Part shown: positions 11,778 to 20,634 of the stretch, piece by piece
Layout: each line of letters opens with the position of its first letter
Numbering within the stretch: the first letter of the stretch is position 1
Program-made: the position numbers and the translations under genes
Notes under the pieces: model-generated
The model's input: the letters and a program-made list of their open reading frames with translations, nothing else
What the model was told of the DNA's origin: nothing
Databases searched by the model: none
Assembly (NCBI RefSeq): GCF_029894125.1
Contig: NZ_JARXYZ010000001.1
Coordinates: 1-64,000, forward strand
Reading direction: 5' to 3'
Source of the DNA: Kitasatospora sp. MAA19
GTDB taxonomy: Bacteria; Actinomycetota; Actinomycetes; Streptomycetales; Streptomycetaceae
DNA: 64,000 nucleotides

Positions 11778-13478
11778 ATGCAGGGGGCCCAGGGACTTCG
11801 CGACCACTACGACGCGATCGTCGTCGGCAGCGGCCTCGGCGGCCTGACCACCGCCGGGTACCTGGCGGCGGACGGGCGCAGTGTCCTGGTCCTCGAACAG
11901 CACGACATCGCCGGCGGCAACGCGCACGTGTTCCGCCGCCGGCGCAAGTACGAGTTCGACGTCGGCACGCACTACATCGGCGACTGCGGGCCCGACGGGC
12001 ACTTCCCGGCGGTACTGGCCGGCCTCGGCGTCCTGGACCGGGTGACGTTCCTGCCGATGGACAACGAGCAGGGCTTCGACCGGATCATCACGCCCACCAC
12101 GACGGTCGACGTGCCGGCCGGCTGGGACGCCTACCGCGACCGGCTCCGGCAGGCCCTCCCCGCGGAGGCCGACCGGATCGACACCTTCATCGACCTCTCC
12201 GAGGCCGTGGCCGCCGCCACCCGGGCCGGCCTGACCGGTGAGTCGATGGTGGAGCTGTTCCGCCGCAACCCGCAGACGATGCGCTGGTCCCGCCGGTCGC
12301 TCGCGGCCGCCCTGGACCACTGCGGCCTGTCCGCCAAGGGGCGCACGCTCGTCGCGGCGCAGGCCGGCAACTACGGCACCATGCCCGACGGGATCACCCT
12401 CTCCCACCACGCGTCGATGATGGACCACTACCTGCGCGGCGCGTACTACCCCGAGGGCGGCGGCCAGGCGCTGGTCGCCGCGTTCGTCGAGGCGCTGGAG
12501 TCGTACGGCGGCGAGCTGCGCACCCGGTGCGAGGTGCGCCGCATCCTGATCGAGGACGGCCGCGCCACCGGCGTCGAACTCTCCGACGGGCAGCGCGTCT
12601 CGGCCCCGCTGGTGATCTCCAACGCGGACTACCGCCGCACCGTCCTCGACCTGTGCGGCGGCGAGGAGGCGTTCCCCGCCGAGCTGGTGGCCCGCACCCG
12701 CGAGGCGACCATGCGCGCCTCCGGCGTCTCGGTGTACGTCGCGCTCGACACCGAGCTGCCCGGCGTGCCCAACGCCAACATCTGGTGGCACGACAGCGAC
12801 GACATGGAGGCCGCGCACGCGGCCATGACGGAGCGCTACGCGCGGGACGGCTCGCTGGACTCGCTGCCGGCGCTCACCTTCTCCTTCGCCTCGGCCAAGG
12901 ACCCGAACGCGGCCGCCGTGTGCCCGCCCGGCCACAGCAACTTCCAGATCATGACGACCAGCCTGCCCGGCTACGAGTTCTGGGGCGTCCAGGGCGGCCC
13001 GGTGGACGGCGAACCCTACCGCCGCAACTCCGCCTACCTCGCGCGCAAGCAGCAGGTGACCGAGCTGATGGTGGCCACCGCGGAGAAGGTCATCGGCCCG
13101 TTCCGCGAGCGGATCACGCACCTGGAGACGGCCACCCCGCTCACCCACGAGCGCTACATCCGGGGCAGCGGCGGCACCCCGTACGGCATGGCCCACTGGG
13201 GCGGCCTCAACCAGCGGCCGGACGTGCGCACCGACGTCGAGGGCCTGTACGTGGTCGGTCAGAGCGTGCGCTACGGCAGCGGGCTGGCCGCCGTCGCGAA
13301 CAGCGGCATCGCCGCCGCCTCGGACATCCTGGGCCGCGCCCTGTTCCCCGAGGTGCTCGCCGGCGCGGTGCTCGGCGACCCCGCCCGACTGCCCGACCGG
13401 GGGCCGCACTGGGACCCGCTGGTGGTCTCGCGCGGGCAGGCCCGCCGGCGTGCCAAGGGCCTGGCCCGGATCGGCTGA
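11778..13478 (+). CDS. Phytoene-desaturase/retinol-saturase-like FAD oxidoreductase
   Basis: A 566-residue flavoprotein with an N-terminal dinucleotide-binding motif (VVGSGLGGLTTAGYL) and a second conserved GG segment (IAGGNAHVF). It resembles the CrtI/all-trans-retinol reductase family, which desaturates, isomerises or saturates polyenes. Beside a polyene-type PKS it is a candidate for double-bond migration, or for oxidative ring closure and aromatisation of a polyene, as proposed for cinnamoyl-lipid clusters. I chose ATG 11778 because GGGAG lies 5 bases upstream. An in-frame ATG at 11766 overlaps the KR stop and is possible. Confidence 0.85.
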   Translation: MQGAQGLRDHYDAIVVGSGLGGLTTAGYLAADGRSVLVLEQHDIAGGNAHVFRRRRKYEFDVGTHYIGDCGPDGHFPAVLAGLGVLDRVTFLPMDNEQGFDRIITPTTTVDVPAGWDAYRDRLRQALPAEADRIDTFIDLSEAVAAATRAGLTGESMVELFRRNPQTMRWSRRSLAAALDHCGLSAKGRTLVAAQAGNYGTMPDGITLSHHASMMDHYLRGAYYPEGGGQALVAAFVEALESYGGELRTRCEVRRILIEDGRATGVELSDGQRVSAPLVISNADYRRTVLDLCGGEEAFPAELVARTREATMRASGVSVYVALDTELPGVPNANIWWHDSDDMEAAHAAMTERYARDGSLDSLPALTFSFASAKDPNAAAVCPPGHSNFQIMTTSLPGYEFWGVQGGPVDGEPYRRNSAYLARKQQVTELMVATAEKVIGPFRERITHLETATPLTHERYIRGSGGTPYGMAHWGGLNQRPDVRTDVEGLYVVGQSVRYGSGLAAVANSGIAAASDILGRALFPEVLAGAVLGDPARLPDRGPHWDPLVVSRGQARRRAKGLARIG

Positions 13479-13549
13479 GCGCCGCCCGGCCCCGCCGCCC
13501 CTCCGACTTCCCACCCTCTCCACCCCTCCGAGCAGGAGCACTGTTCCCA

Positions 13550-14580
13550 TGAATCAGGTCCCTCCCTTCGCCGTGGTCTCCGGCGCCCAGGTGCACGAGG
13601 CCCTCAACGGGCACGAGGACGAGGTCGTCGCCACGGTCGAGGCCGCGTACCGGCTGCACGGCGAGGGGCAGACGGTCAACCCCGACTCGTACTTCCTGCG
13701 CTTCCCCGACCGCCCGTCCTCCCGGATCATCGCGCTGCCGGCCTCGGTCAAGGGCGAGGTCGGCGTGCACGGCATCAAGTGGATCTCCAGCTTCCCGGAG
13801 AACGTGGCGGCCGGCCTCCCGCGCGCCTCGGCCGTCCTGATCCTCAACGACGCCGAGACCGGCTACCCGTTCGCCTGCCTGGAGAGCTCGATCATCAGCG
13901 CGGCGCGCACCGCCGCCTCCGCGGCCCTCGCGGCCGCCCGGCTCGCCGACGCCCGCGGCGAGCGCCCGACCCGGGTCGGTTTCTTCGGCGTCGGCCTGAT
14001 CGCCCGCTACGTGCACACCTACCTCGCCGCCAACGGCTTCGACTTCACCGCGGTCGGCGTCCACGACCTGTCCGCCGAGCACGCCGAGGGCTTCTCCGAG
14101 TACCTGCGCCGGGCCGAGGGCGAGGGCGTCGAGATCAGCGTCCACGACAAGGCCGAGGACCTGATCCGCGCCAGCGACCTGGTGGTCTTCGCCACCGTCG
14201 CCGGCGAGCCGCACGTGACGGACCCGCAGTGGTTCTCGCACAACCCGCTGGTGCTGCACGTCTCGCTGCGCGACCTCTCCCCCGAGATCGTCCTCGACTC
14301 GTGGAACGTCGTCGACGACATCGAGCACTGCATGAAGGCGGGCACCTCGCCGCACCTGGCCGAACAGCTCGTCGGCCACCGCGAGTTCGTCGCCGGCACG
14401 CTCTACGACGTGCTCACCGGCGCGATCACCCCGCCGTCCGACAAGCCGGTGATCTTCTCCCCGTTCGGCCTCGGCGTGCTCGACATGGCCGTCGCCAAGC
14501 ACGTCTACGACAGCGTCCGGGCGGCCGGGCAGCTGCACACCGTCCCGGACTTCTTCCACGAGCTCAAGCGCTACGGCTGA
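13550..14580 (+). CDS. SbnB-like dehydrogenase (2,3-diaminopropionate pathway)
   Basis: A 343-residue member of the ornithine cyclodeaminase/mu-crystallin family that best resembles SbnB. SbnB oxidatively cleaves N-(1-amino-1-carboxy-2-ethyl)-glutamate to L-2,3-diaminopropionate and 2-oxoglutarate. The NAD-binding loop GFFGVGLIARYV lies near residue 145. The N-terminal half has the family pattern YFLRFPDRP and GIKWISSFPENV. The SbnA-type synthase that makes its substrate is not in the window and should lie upstream of base 1 or elsewhere. The gene implies that diaminopropionate is a building block of the product. The AGGAG site lies slightly far from the ATG. Confidence 0.85.
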
Positions 14581-14615
14581 GCCCACCCGGCCCCGAGGCC
14601 CCACCCCGCCCCGCC

Positions 14616-14656
14616 CCCGAGGCCCGCCCGCGCCCCACGCGCCGGCGGGCCTCGGG
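14616..14656 (+). terminator. Hairpin after the sbnB-like gene
   Basis: A perfect 13-bp inverted repeat (14616-14628 with 14644-14656, 15-base loop) starts 36 bp after the stop. It is GC-only with no T tract, which is common for actinomycete terminators. The rest of 14581-14789 shows no gene. Confidence 0.5.
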
Positions 14657-14789
14657 CGTTCCCGCCGGGGGTTCCCACCAGGGGTTCGCGCCCCGGCGCT
14701 GACGGCCAACTGACGGCGCGCTGACCGAACGGCCCCGCGGCCTCCCGGCGCCTTGTCCGCGCCCTGGACGGCCGCCGAGAATCACCCGC

Positions 14790-15293
14790 ATGAGATCCTT
14801 TGCCAGCCTGGCCGAATTCACCGAGGCCACCGGGGAGCACCTCGGCTACAGCGAGTGGCTCGAAGTGACCCAGGACAGCGTCGACCAGTTCGCCGGCGCG
14901 ACCGGCGACCTCCAGTGGATCCACGTGGACCCCGAGCGCGCCGCCACCGGGCCGTTCGGCGGGACCATCGTCCACGGCTACATGACGCTCGGCCTGCTGC
15001 CCGCGATGATGCGCGCGATCTTCGAGATCCACCACGTCAAGCTGGGCGTCAACTTCGGCCTGGACAAGGTCCGGTTCCCCCGCCCCATCCCGGTCGGCGC
15101 CCGGGTCCGCGGTGGCGCCAAGGTCACCAGCGTCCGTGAGACGCCGATGGGCCACCTGGCCGCGGTCCGGATGACGGTGGAGGTCGAGGGCCAGCAGCAC
15201 GCGGCCTGCGTGGCGGACACCCTGTCCCTCTTCGTCGCCGCCCCGGACGGTGCCGGGGAGGCCGGCCCGGAGGCCGGCGGGAACGGCTTCTGA
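14790..15293 (+). CDS. MaoC-like hot-dog dehydratase
   Basis: A 167-residue single hot-dog protein with the MaoC/(R)-specific hydratase pattern. FAGATGDLQWIHVDPE carries the catalytic Asp and His, followed by FGGTIVHGYMTLGL. It would dehydrate the 3-hydroxyacyl-ACP formed by the KR, leaving a double bond. With no enoyl reductase visible, the chain should remain polyunsaturated. It follows a hairpin and a 209-bp gap, so it may have its own promoter. No strong ribosome-binding site is seen. Confidence 0.88.
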   Translation: MRSFASLAEFTEATGEHLGYSEWLEVTQDSVDQFAGATGDLQWIHVDPERAATGPFGGTIVHGYMTLGLLPAMMRAIFEIHHVKLGVNFGLDKVRFPRPIPVGARVRGGAKVTSVRETPMGHLAAVRMTVEVEGQQHAACVADTLSLFVAAPDGAGEAGPEAGGNGF

Positions 15294-15486
15294 GCCGACC
15301 CGACGGCAGTGCGGCGAGGTGGGCGGCGGCGCGGGCGAGGGCCGTTCGGCGAGGTAGCAGAACCTCCCCTCCCGGCCGTTCAAGAGGGGGGTTATTACTA
15401 CCGATTTCGCCGGCCCACCCCCGTCAGAATGGTCACACGGCCACCACGGCCGCGGCACTGCGAACGGCACCAGAGAGGAGCGGGTC

Positions 15487-16806
15487 ATGGACCGCACGAT
15501 GCAGCTCGGGGGAAGCCCCTCGGCGGTCGAGATCAGGGGATTCTCCGTCCCCGCCGGATTCACCGGGCTGCGGCGGGCACTGTCCCTCTGCTGGATGTCC
15601 ATCGCGGCCTTCGGCCGCTCGCTGGGGGTCACCGGCGCGATCTCCCTGGTCGGCCCCGGCCTCGGCATGGTGCCGCGGGCCATGGAGGGCGTCCGCTCAC
15701 TGGCCGCGAAGCAGCGCGCCCTGTCCGAACGCTGGACCGGCGTGCAGATCCCCGGCCCGCCCAGCGGCCTGCCGGCGGCGCCCGAGGGCGCCTCGGGAGC
15801 GGTCGCCCGCTACCGCTGGATCATGAGCGACCCGCAGACCCGGCGGGAGTTCACCTGGGTGCTCACCGACCCGATCGCCGGCGGCTTCCTCGCCTTCATG
15901 CCGATCGCCGTCCTGCTCAGCGGCTTCTGGGGCATCTTCCTGGCCTTCTTCGGCGTCCCGCTGTCGACCGAGTGGGACGGCCTCTGGTACCAGTTCATCC
16001 CGATCGACGGCCAGGCCACCGCGGTGCTGGCCGGCGTCCTCGGCGTCCTGCAGCTGCCGTTGGCGCTGTGGATGGCCCCCCGCGCGGTCCGCAAGCACGC
16101 CCTGTACACCCACGCGATGCTCGCCCCCAGCGAGCAGGAGCTGATGGCCAGCCGGATCGAGCACCTCACCACCACCCGCAGCACCGCCGTCGACACGCAG
16201 ATGGCCGAGATCCGCCGGATCGAACGCGACCTGCACGACGGCGCCCAGGCCCGCCTGGTGGCGATGGGCATGACCCTGGACGCCGCCGAGCACCTGCTGG
16301 AGACCAACCCGGAGGCCGTCCGGGCCCTGCTGATCGAGGCCCGCCAGTCCTCCTCCAAGGCCCTGGAGGAGATCCGCAACCTGGTCCGCGGCATCCACCC
16401 GCCGGTCCTCGCCGACCGCGGACTCGCCGACGCGGTGCGGGCGTTGGCGATGGTCTGCCCGGTCCCCACCGAGGTCGTGGTGGACCTGCCGGGCCGCCCC
16501 GAGATGCCGGTCGAGTCCGCCGCGTACTTCGCGATCTCGGAGATCCTCACCAACGTCGCCAAGCACTCCGGCGCCGACCGGGCCTGGATCGACATCCGTT
16601 ACGATCACGGCATGCTGCGCATCACCGTGACCGACAGCGGCCGCGGCGGCGCCGACGCCTCCCGGGGCACCGGCCTGCGCGGCATCGAGCGAAGGCTCGC
16701 CACTTTCGACGGGGTGGTGGCCGTGAACAGTCCCGTCAACGGCCCGACCATGGTGACGATGGAGCTTCCGTGCGTATTGTCCTCGCCGAAGACCACTTCC
16801 TCCTGA
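15487..16806 (+). CDS. Two-component sensor histidine kinase (NarL-partner type)
   Basis: A 439-residue membrane kinase. Hydrophobic segments lie at about 128-159 and 178-200. A HisKA_3 dimerisation box follows with the phospho-acceptor His in ERDLHDGAQ (about 249), then an HATPase domain with N box ILTNVAKHS and G box DSGRGG/GLRGI. AGAGAGGAG precedes the ATG. It overlaps the response-regulator gene by 37 bp in another frame, so the pair is coupled. It lies between two arms of the biosynthetic cluster and could control it, but no binding site is evident. The upstream gap (15294-15486) holds an imperfect C-rich/G-rich inverted repeat near 15360-15393. Confidence 0.92.
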   Translation: MDRTMQLGGSPSAVEIRGFSVPAGFTGLRRALSLCWMSIAAFGRSLGVTGAISLVGPGLGMVPRAMEGVRSLAAKQRALSERWTGVQIPGPPSGLPAAPEGASGAVARYRWIMSDPQTRREFTWVLTDPIAGGFLAFMPIAVLLSGFWGIFLAFFGVPLSTEWDGLWYQFIPIDGQATAVLAGVLGVLQLPLALWMAPRAVRKHALYTHAMLAPSEQELMASRIEHLTTTRSTAVDTQMAEIRRIERDLHDGAQARLVAMGMTLDAAEHLLETNPEAVRALLIEARQSSSKALEEIRNLVRGIHPPVLADRGLADAVRALAMVCPVPTEVVVDLPGRPEMPVESAAYFAISEILTNVAKHSGADRAWIDIRYDHGMLRITVTDSGRGGADASRGTGLRGIERRLATFDGVVAVNSPVNGPTMVTMELPCVLSSPKTTSS

Positions 16807-17414
16807 GGGACGGCCTGATCCGCCTCCTCCAGGCCTACGGACACGAGGTCGTGGCCGCGGTGGACAACGGAGCGGACCTCCTCGCAGCCCTCACCGAGCA
16901 GCAGCCGGACGTCGCGGTCGTCGACGTCCGGCTGCCGCCGAACTTCACCGACGAGGGCCTGCGCGCCGTCCTGACGGCCCGCCGCACCATGCCCGACCTC
17001 CCGATCCTGCTCCTCTCCCAGTACGTCGAACCGCTCTACGCCCGCGAACTCCTCGCCAGCGGCGGCCGCGGCGTCGGCTACATGCTCAAGGACCGCGTCA
17101 CCAACGGCTCCCAGTTCCTCGACTCGATCCGCCGCGTCGCCGACGGCGGCACCGCGATGGACCCCGAGGTCATCTCCCAGCTCCTGATCCGCAAGGAGCG
17201 CGACGAGAACGTCGGAAGCCTCACCGAACGCGAACGCGAAGTCCTCGAATGGGTCGCCCAGGGCCGTTCCAACGCCGGCATCGCGCAGGGCCTGTTCATC
17301 TCCGAGAAGGCCGTCGCCAAGCACATCAGCAACATCTTCACCAAGCTCGGCCTCCTCCCCACCGACGGCGACAACCGCCGCGTCCTCGCCGTCCTCGCCT
17401 ACCTCGACCAGTAG
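16770..17414 (+). CDS. NarL/LuxR-family response regulator
   Basis: A 214-residue regulator. The receiver domain has the acidic pair AEDH near the N-terminus, the phospho-acceptor Asp in VVDVRLPP (about 52) and Lys in MLKDRV. A LuxR helix-turn-helix follows (LTEREREVLEWVAQGRSN, then SEKAVAKHI). The GTG start at 16770 lies inside the kinase gene and begins the conserved RIVLAEDHFLL strand. It is the cognate partner of the upstream kinase. Confidence 0.94.
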   Translation: MRIVLAEDHFLLRDGLIRLLQAYGHEVVAAVDNGADLLAALTEQQPDVAVVDVRLPPNFTDEGLRAVLTARRTMPDLPILLLSQYVEPLYARELLASGGRGVGYMLKDRVTNGSQFLDSIRRVADGGTAMDPEVISQLLIRKERDENVGSLTEREREVLEWVAQGRSNAGIAQGLFISEKAVAKHISNIFTKLGLLPTDGDNRRVLAVLAYLDQ

Positions 17415-17433
17415 CCCGCACCGCCCGCGCAAG

Positions 17434-17460
17434 AGGCCCGGGCCATCGTGGCCCGGGCCT
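17434..17460. terminator. Bidirectional terminator between converging operons
   Basis: A perfect 12-bp stem with a 3-base loop (17434-17445, TCG, 17449-17460), followed by TTTC on the forward strand. It sits between the response-regulator stop (17414) and the end of the reverse MFS gene (17486). It can stop transcription from both sides. Confidence 0.8.
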
Positions 17461-17485
17461 TTCGCGTGCGCGGACAGCCGCCCTG

Positions 17486-18778
17486 CTACGCGGCGCCGGC
17501 GGTCTGCTCGGAGGACTGCCCGACGGGCCGCTCCGGTGCGGCCGAGAGGACGGTGAGCCGGCGGAGGTCGCGGCTGAGCAGCGCCGCGCCGGTGGCCAGC
17601 GCCACCAGCGCGGCGCCCCACAGCAGCGTGGCCCGCACCCCGATCTGGTGCGCCACCGGGCCCGCGGCCATCTCGCCGATGGGCAGGGCGATGAACGATC
17701 CGAGCGCGTCGTAGGAGTACACCCGGGCGAGGCGGTCGGCGGGGACGTTCTCCTGGAGCGACACGTCCCAGGCCACACCGAACTGCTCCAGCGCCACACC
17801 GTTCAGGAACATCGCCACCCCGAGCAGCAGGGCGCCCGGCGCCTCGGCGAGCACCACCAGCGGCACCGCCTCCAGCACCACCAGCGCCACGCCCAGGCGC
17901 AGCGCGTGCCGGGCGCGCGAGCGCGCCGCGAGGAAGCCGCCCGCGACGGCGCCCGCCATCTGCGCGGCCAGGACGGCGCCCCACAGCCCGCGCCCGAAGG
18001 TGTCGTCGGCGACACCGAGTCCGAGGACCTGGATGCCGCCGGCGACGACGGCGTTCACCACGGTGAACTGGAGCACCACGGCCACCACCCAGGTGCGGGC
18101 GGTGAACTCGCGCCAGCCCTCCCTCAGTTCGTGCAGCGGGCGGGACCGTTCGGCGGGCTCGGCAGGCTCGGTGTCGCTCGCCGCGATCCGGACGCCGCGG
18201 AAGCACAGCGCGGCGAGGAACAGGCAGAGCGCATTGGCCGCGAGTCCCCACCCGGGGCCGATCAGGGCGGCGATCACACCGCCCAGCGAGGCGCCGACGA
18301 TCATGCCGAGGTTGGTGGCCATCCGCATCAGGGCGTTGGCCGGGCGCAGCACGTCCGCGGGCACGGTCTGCGAGGTCAGCGCCGCCGAGGCCGGCAGCGA
18401 GAGCGCGGACAGGGCGCCGTTCGCCACGCTGAGGACGACCAGCAGCGGGATCGAGGTCCAGCCGAGCAGGACGGTCACCGCGACCACGGCCTGCACCAGG
18501 GCGGCGCCGGCCGCCGAACCCTGAAGGATCAGGGTCCGGGAGAACCGGTCGGCGACGACGCCGCCGAGGAGCAGCAGCAGGACGTTGGCCAGCGATCGCG
18601 CCCCCACGACGAACCCGAGGTCGGTCGTCGACCCGGTGAGGTCGAGGACGGCGAAGCCGAGCACCACGGGCGCCATCGCGTTGGCGAAGTAGATCAGCAA
18701 CCGACCGCCGGCGAGCTGCCGGAAGTCGCGGTGCCGGAGTGGCAGGACGGTCTGACTGTCCGCCAGGGACGGCCTCAT
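17486..18778 (-). CDS. MFS exporter
   Basis: A 430-residue major facilitator with about 12 hydrophobic helices, of the MFS_3/enterobactin-exporter-like type. It starts MRPSLADSQTVLPLRHRDFRQL and has a loop motif VADRFSR between helices 2 and 3. As the last gene of the reverse operon, with its ATG overlapping the upstream stop (ATGA), it is the likely product exporter and self-resistance pump. Confidence 0.9.
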   Translation of the reverse strand: MRPSLADSQTVLPLRHRDFRQLAGGRLLIYFANAMAPVVLGFAVLDLTGSTTDLGFVVGARSLANVLLLLLGGVVADRFSRTLILQGSAAGAALVQAVVAVTVLLGWTSIPLLVVLSVANGALSALSLPASAALTSQTVPADVLRPANALMRMATNLGMIVGASLGGVIAALIGPGWGLAANALCLFLAALCFRGVRIAASDTEPAEPAERSRPLHELREGWREFTARTWVVAVVLQFTVVNAVVAGGIQVLGLGVADDTFGRGLWGAVLAAQMAGAVAGGFLAARSRARHALRLGVALVVLEAVPLVVLAEAPGALLLGVAMFLNGVALEQFGVAWDVSLQENVPADRLARVYSYDALGSFIALPIGEMAAGPVAHQIGVRATLLWGAALVALATGAALLSRDLRRLTVLSAAPERPVGQSSEQTAGAA

Positions 18779-20634
18779 GCGGTCGGACTCCCAGGGCTTC
18801 GGCCGCTGCCGGCCGGTGCCGGCGGGGAAACGGTGAAGTGCACGCGCCGGGTGGAGACGCCCAGGTCGTGCACCGCGTACGGGGTGAAGTAGTACGCCTG
18901 GGGCGCGGCCTCGGCGGCGATCTCGATCGCGAAGTCGCACCGGGCGCTCTCCCCGGCCCGAACCTCCTTGCGGCTCAAGGCCGGAAGCGCACGGGCGTTC
19001 AGGTACATGGGCAGCACGATACCGGTGTTGACGGTGCCCGTCCGGTGCGGAGCGACGGTGATCGAGACGTGCAGCGTCGTCCCGGCCTCGACCTCCTCGG
19101 GCGCCGTCACCCGCAGTTCCGTGCCGTCCACAGGGGAGTTGACCACGTCACCGCACCGCGCGCAGAGCCCCTGCACCGTGTCGGCGATGACCGGGAGCCG
19201 GCCACGGCGGGTGTAGCTGCGCAGCGGGCGGCCGCAGTTGCACAGCCAGTCGAGGTCGACCGGCTCCTCGGCGGTGCTGCGCTCGCCGAAGTAGGTCGGG
19301 AACTGCAGCACGGCGTCGTCGTGGTGCTTGGCGATCCGGTGCGCCAGGGCGAGGTCCAGGGACTTCGTCTCCTCGGCGATCGCGGCCAGCGCCGGCGGGC
19401 CGTCCGGGGGCGACAGCGCGACGATGCGCGAGGCGTAGCGCAGCATGCTGTCGGAGAGCTGCCGCAGCCGCGGGCGCAGCGGGTAGTCCTCCCGCAGCAG
19501 GCCGCTGTCGAGCAGGCCGGACAGCCGGGCCCCGACGGTGTGCAGCGGGAAGCCGGCCGTGTCGTCGGCGACGGGCGCCGGCTGCTCGACGACCCCGCCG
19601 GACTGCAGCCCGATCTGGACGAAGGACGGGTAGGGGTTGATGTCCTTCATCCGGTCGTTGATCGCCCGGGCCGCGTTCCGCCCGGTGGAACTCTCGGTGA
19701 GCCAGGCGAGGTTCTCCGGGCGCGCGCCGTCGCAGGCCGTCAGGGTGGCGACGACGGTCTGGGCCGGGCCGTCCAGCGCGTCGAGCAGGATCACGTACTT
19801 GGGGTCGTACATCGCGTAGTCGGTCAGCGGGCCGCTGAAGCAGTTGGCGAGCACCAGTTCCGCGGCCTTGATCCGCCGGGCGGGGATCAGCTTCTCCTCG
19901 GGCTTGGTGCAGCCCAGCCCGTACGCGCACTTGGGGCCCGGCAGGCCCGGGTCCCGCTCGCCGACCGGGCTCAGCCCGCAGAGGGTGAACCGGCCGAGGT
20001 TGAGCTGGTCGTCCTTGCCGTTCCCGTGGAACAGCACCCGGCGCCAGACCCGGTCCAGGGCGATGCCCTGGATGTCCTTGTGCCGGACGTCCTCGGCGCC
20101 GAACCAGACGGTGCCGGGGGCGGCCGGCAGGGTGTCCAGCTCCGAGATCATGCCGGTCTCGCCGTGCGGCGCGGCGTTCGCGTACTGCTTGGCCACCACC
20201 CAGCTGACGGTGTGCGCGTCCCGGCCGGTGAGCAGGAACAGGTCGCGGCCCTGGGCGTAGGTCTGGTCGACGACGTCCTGGACGGCGTCCGCGCGCAGGT
20301 CCGCGTAGCTGCCGAGGACCAGGACGGAACCGGTGTCGGGCAGGTCCGACACCTTGGTGACCCAGGTGCGGGCCAGCGGGGCGGCGAGGCGTCGGACCTC
20401 CTCGGGCAGCGAGGTGCCGACGACCACGCCGGTCCCGGCGGGCTCCGGGGCGCGCCGGCCGGCGTAGACGGGCCGGGCCAGCGCGATCCCGTCGAGCAGG
20501 TCGCCGCGCGCGCCGGTCCACACCGGGATCGCGGCGGTGTCGGTGTCGTCGGCCAGCCAGCTGCTCACGGCCTCGGCGTAGCCCGGCAGCGCCTCGTGGG
20601 CGACGAACAGGGGGTCCTGTCCCGGCTCGGTCAT
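18775..20634 (-). CDS. Unrecognised 619-residue protein with clan-CD-protease-like His/Cys pattern
   Basis: I do not recognise a named family. The central part shows LFHGNGKDDQLNLG (about residues 198-212) and VLANCFSG (about 265), which resembles the HG...CxSG dyad of caspase/gingipain/CHAT (clan CD) peptidases. Near residues 465-500 the four cysteines of CNCGRP and CARCGD could form a zinc ribbon. A beta-rich C-terminal region follows. There is no signal peptide or membrane segment. It is coupled to the ATP-grasp gene before it and the exporter after it by 4-bp overlaps, so it belongs to the biosynthetic operon. It could process or mature a peptide, or transfer an acyl group; the function is not shown. 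Confidence 0.7.
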   Translation of the reverse strand: MTEPGQDPLFVAHEALPGYAEAVSSWLADDTDTAAIPVWTGARGDLLDGIALARPVYAGRRAPEPAGTGVVVGTSLPEEVRRLAAPLARTWVTKVSDLPDTGSVLVLGSYADLRADAVQDVVDQTYAQGRDLFLLTGRDAHTVSWVVAKQYANAAPHGETGMISELDTLPAAPGTVWFGAEDVRHKDIQGIALDRVWRRVLFHGNGKDDQLNLGRFTLCGLSPVGERDPGLPGPKCAYGLGCTKPEEKLIPARRIKAAELVLANCFSGPLTDYAMYDPKYVILLDALDGPAQTVVATLTACDGARPENLAWLTESSTGRNAARAINDRMKDINPYPSFVQIGLQSGGVVEQPAPVADDTAGFPLHTVGARLSGLLDSGLLREDYPLRPRLRQLSDSMLRYASRIVALSPPDGPPALAAIAEETKSLDLALAHRIAKHHDDAVLQFPTYFGERSTAEEPVDLDWLCNCGRPLRSYTRRGRLPVIADTVQGLCARCGDVVNSPVDGTELRVTAPEEVEAGTTLHVSITVAPHRTGTVNTGIVLPMYLNARALPALSRKEVRAGESARCDFAIEIAAEAAPQAYYFTPYAVHDLGVSTRRVHFTVSPPAPAGSGRSPGSPTA

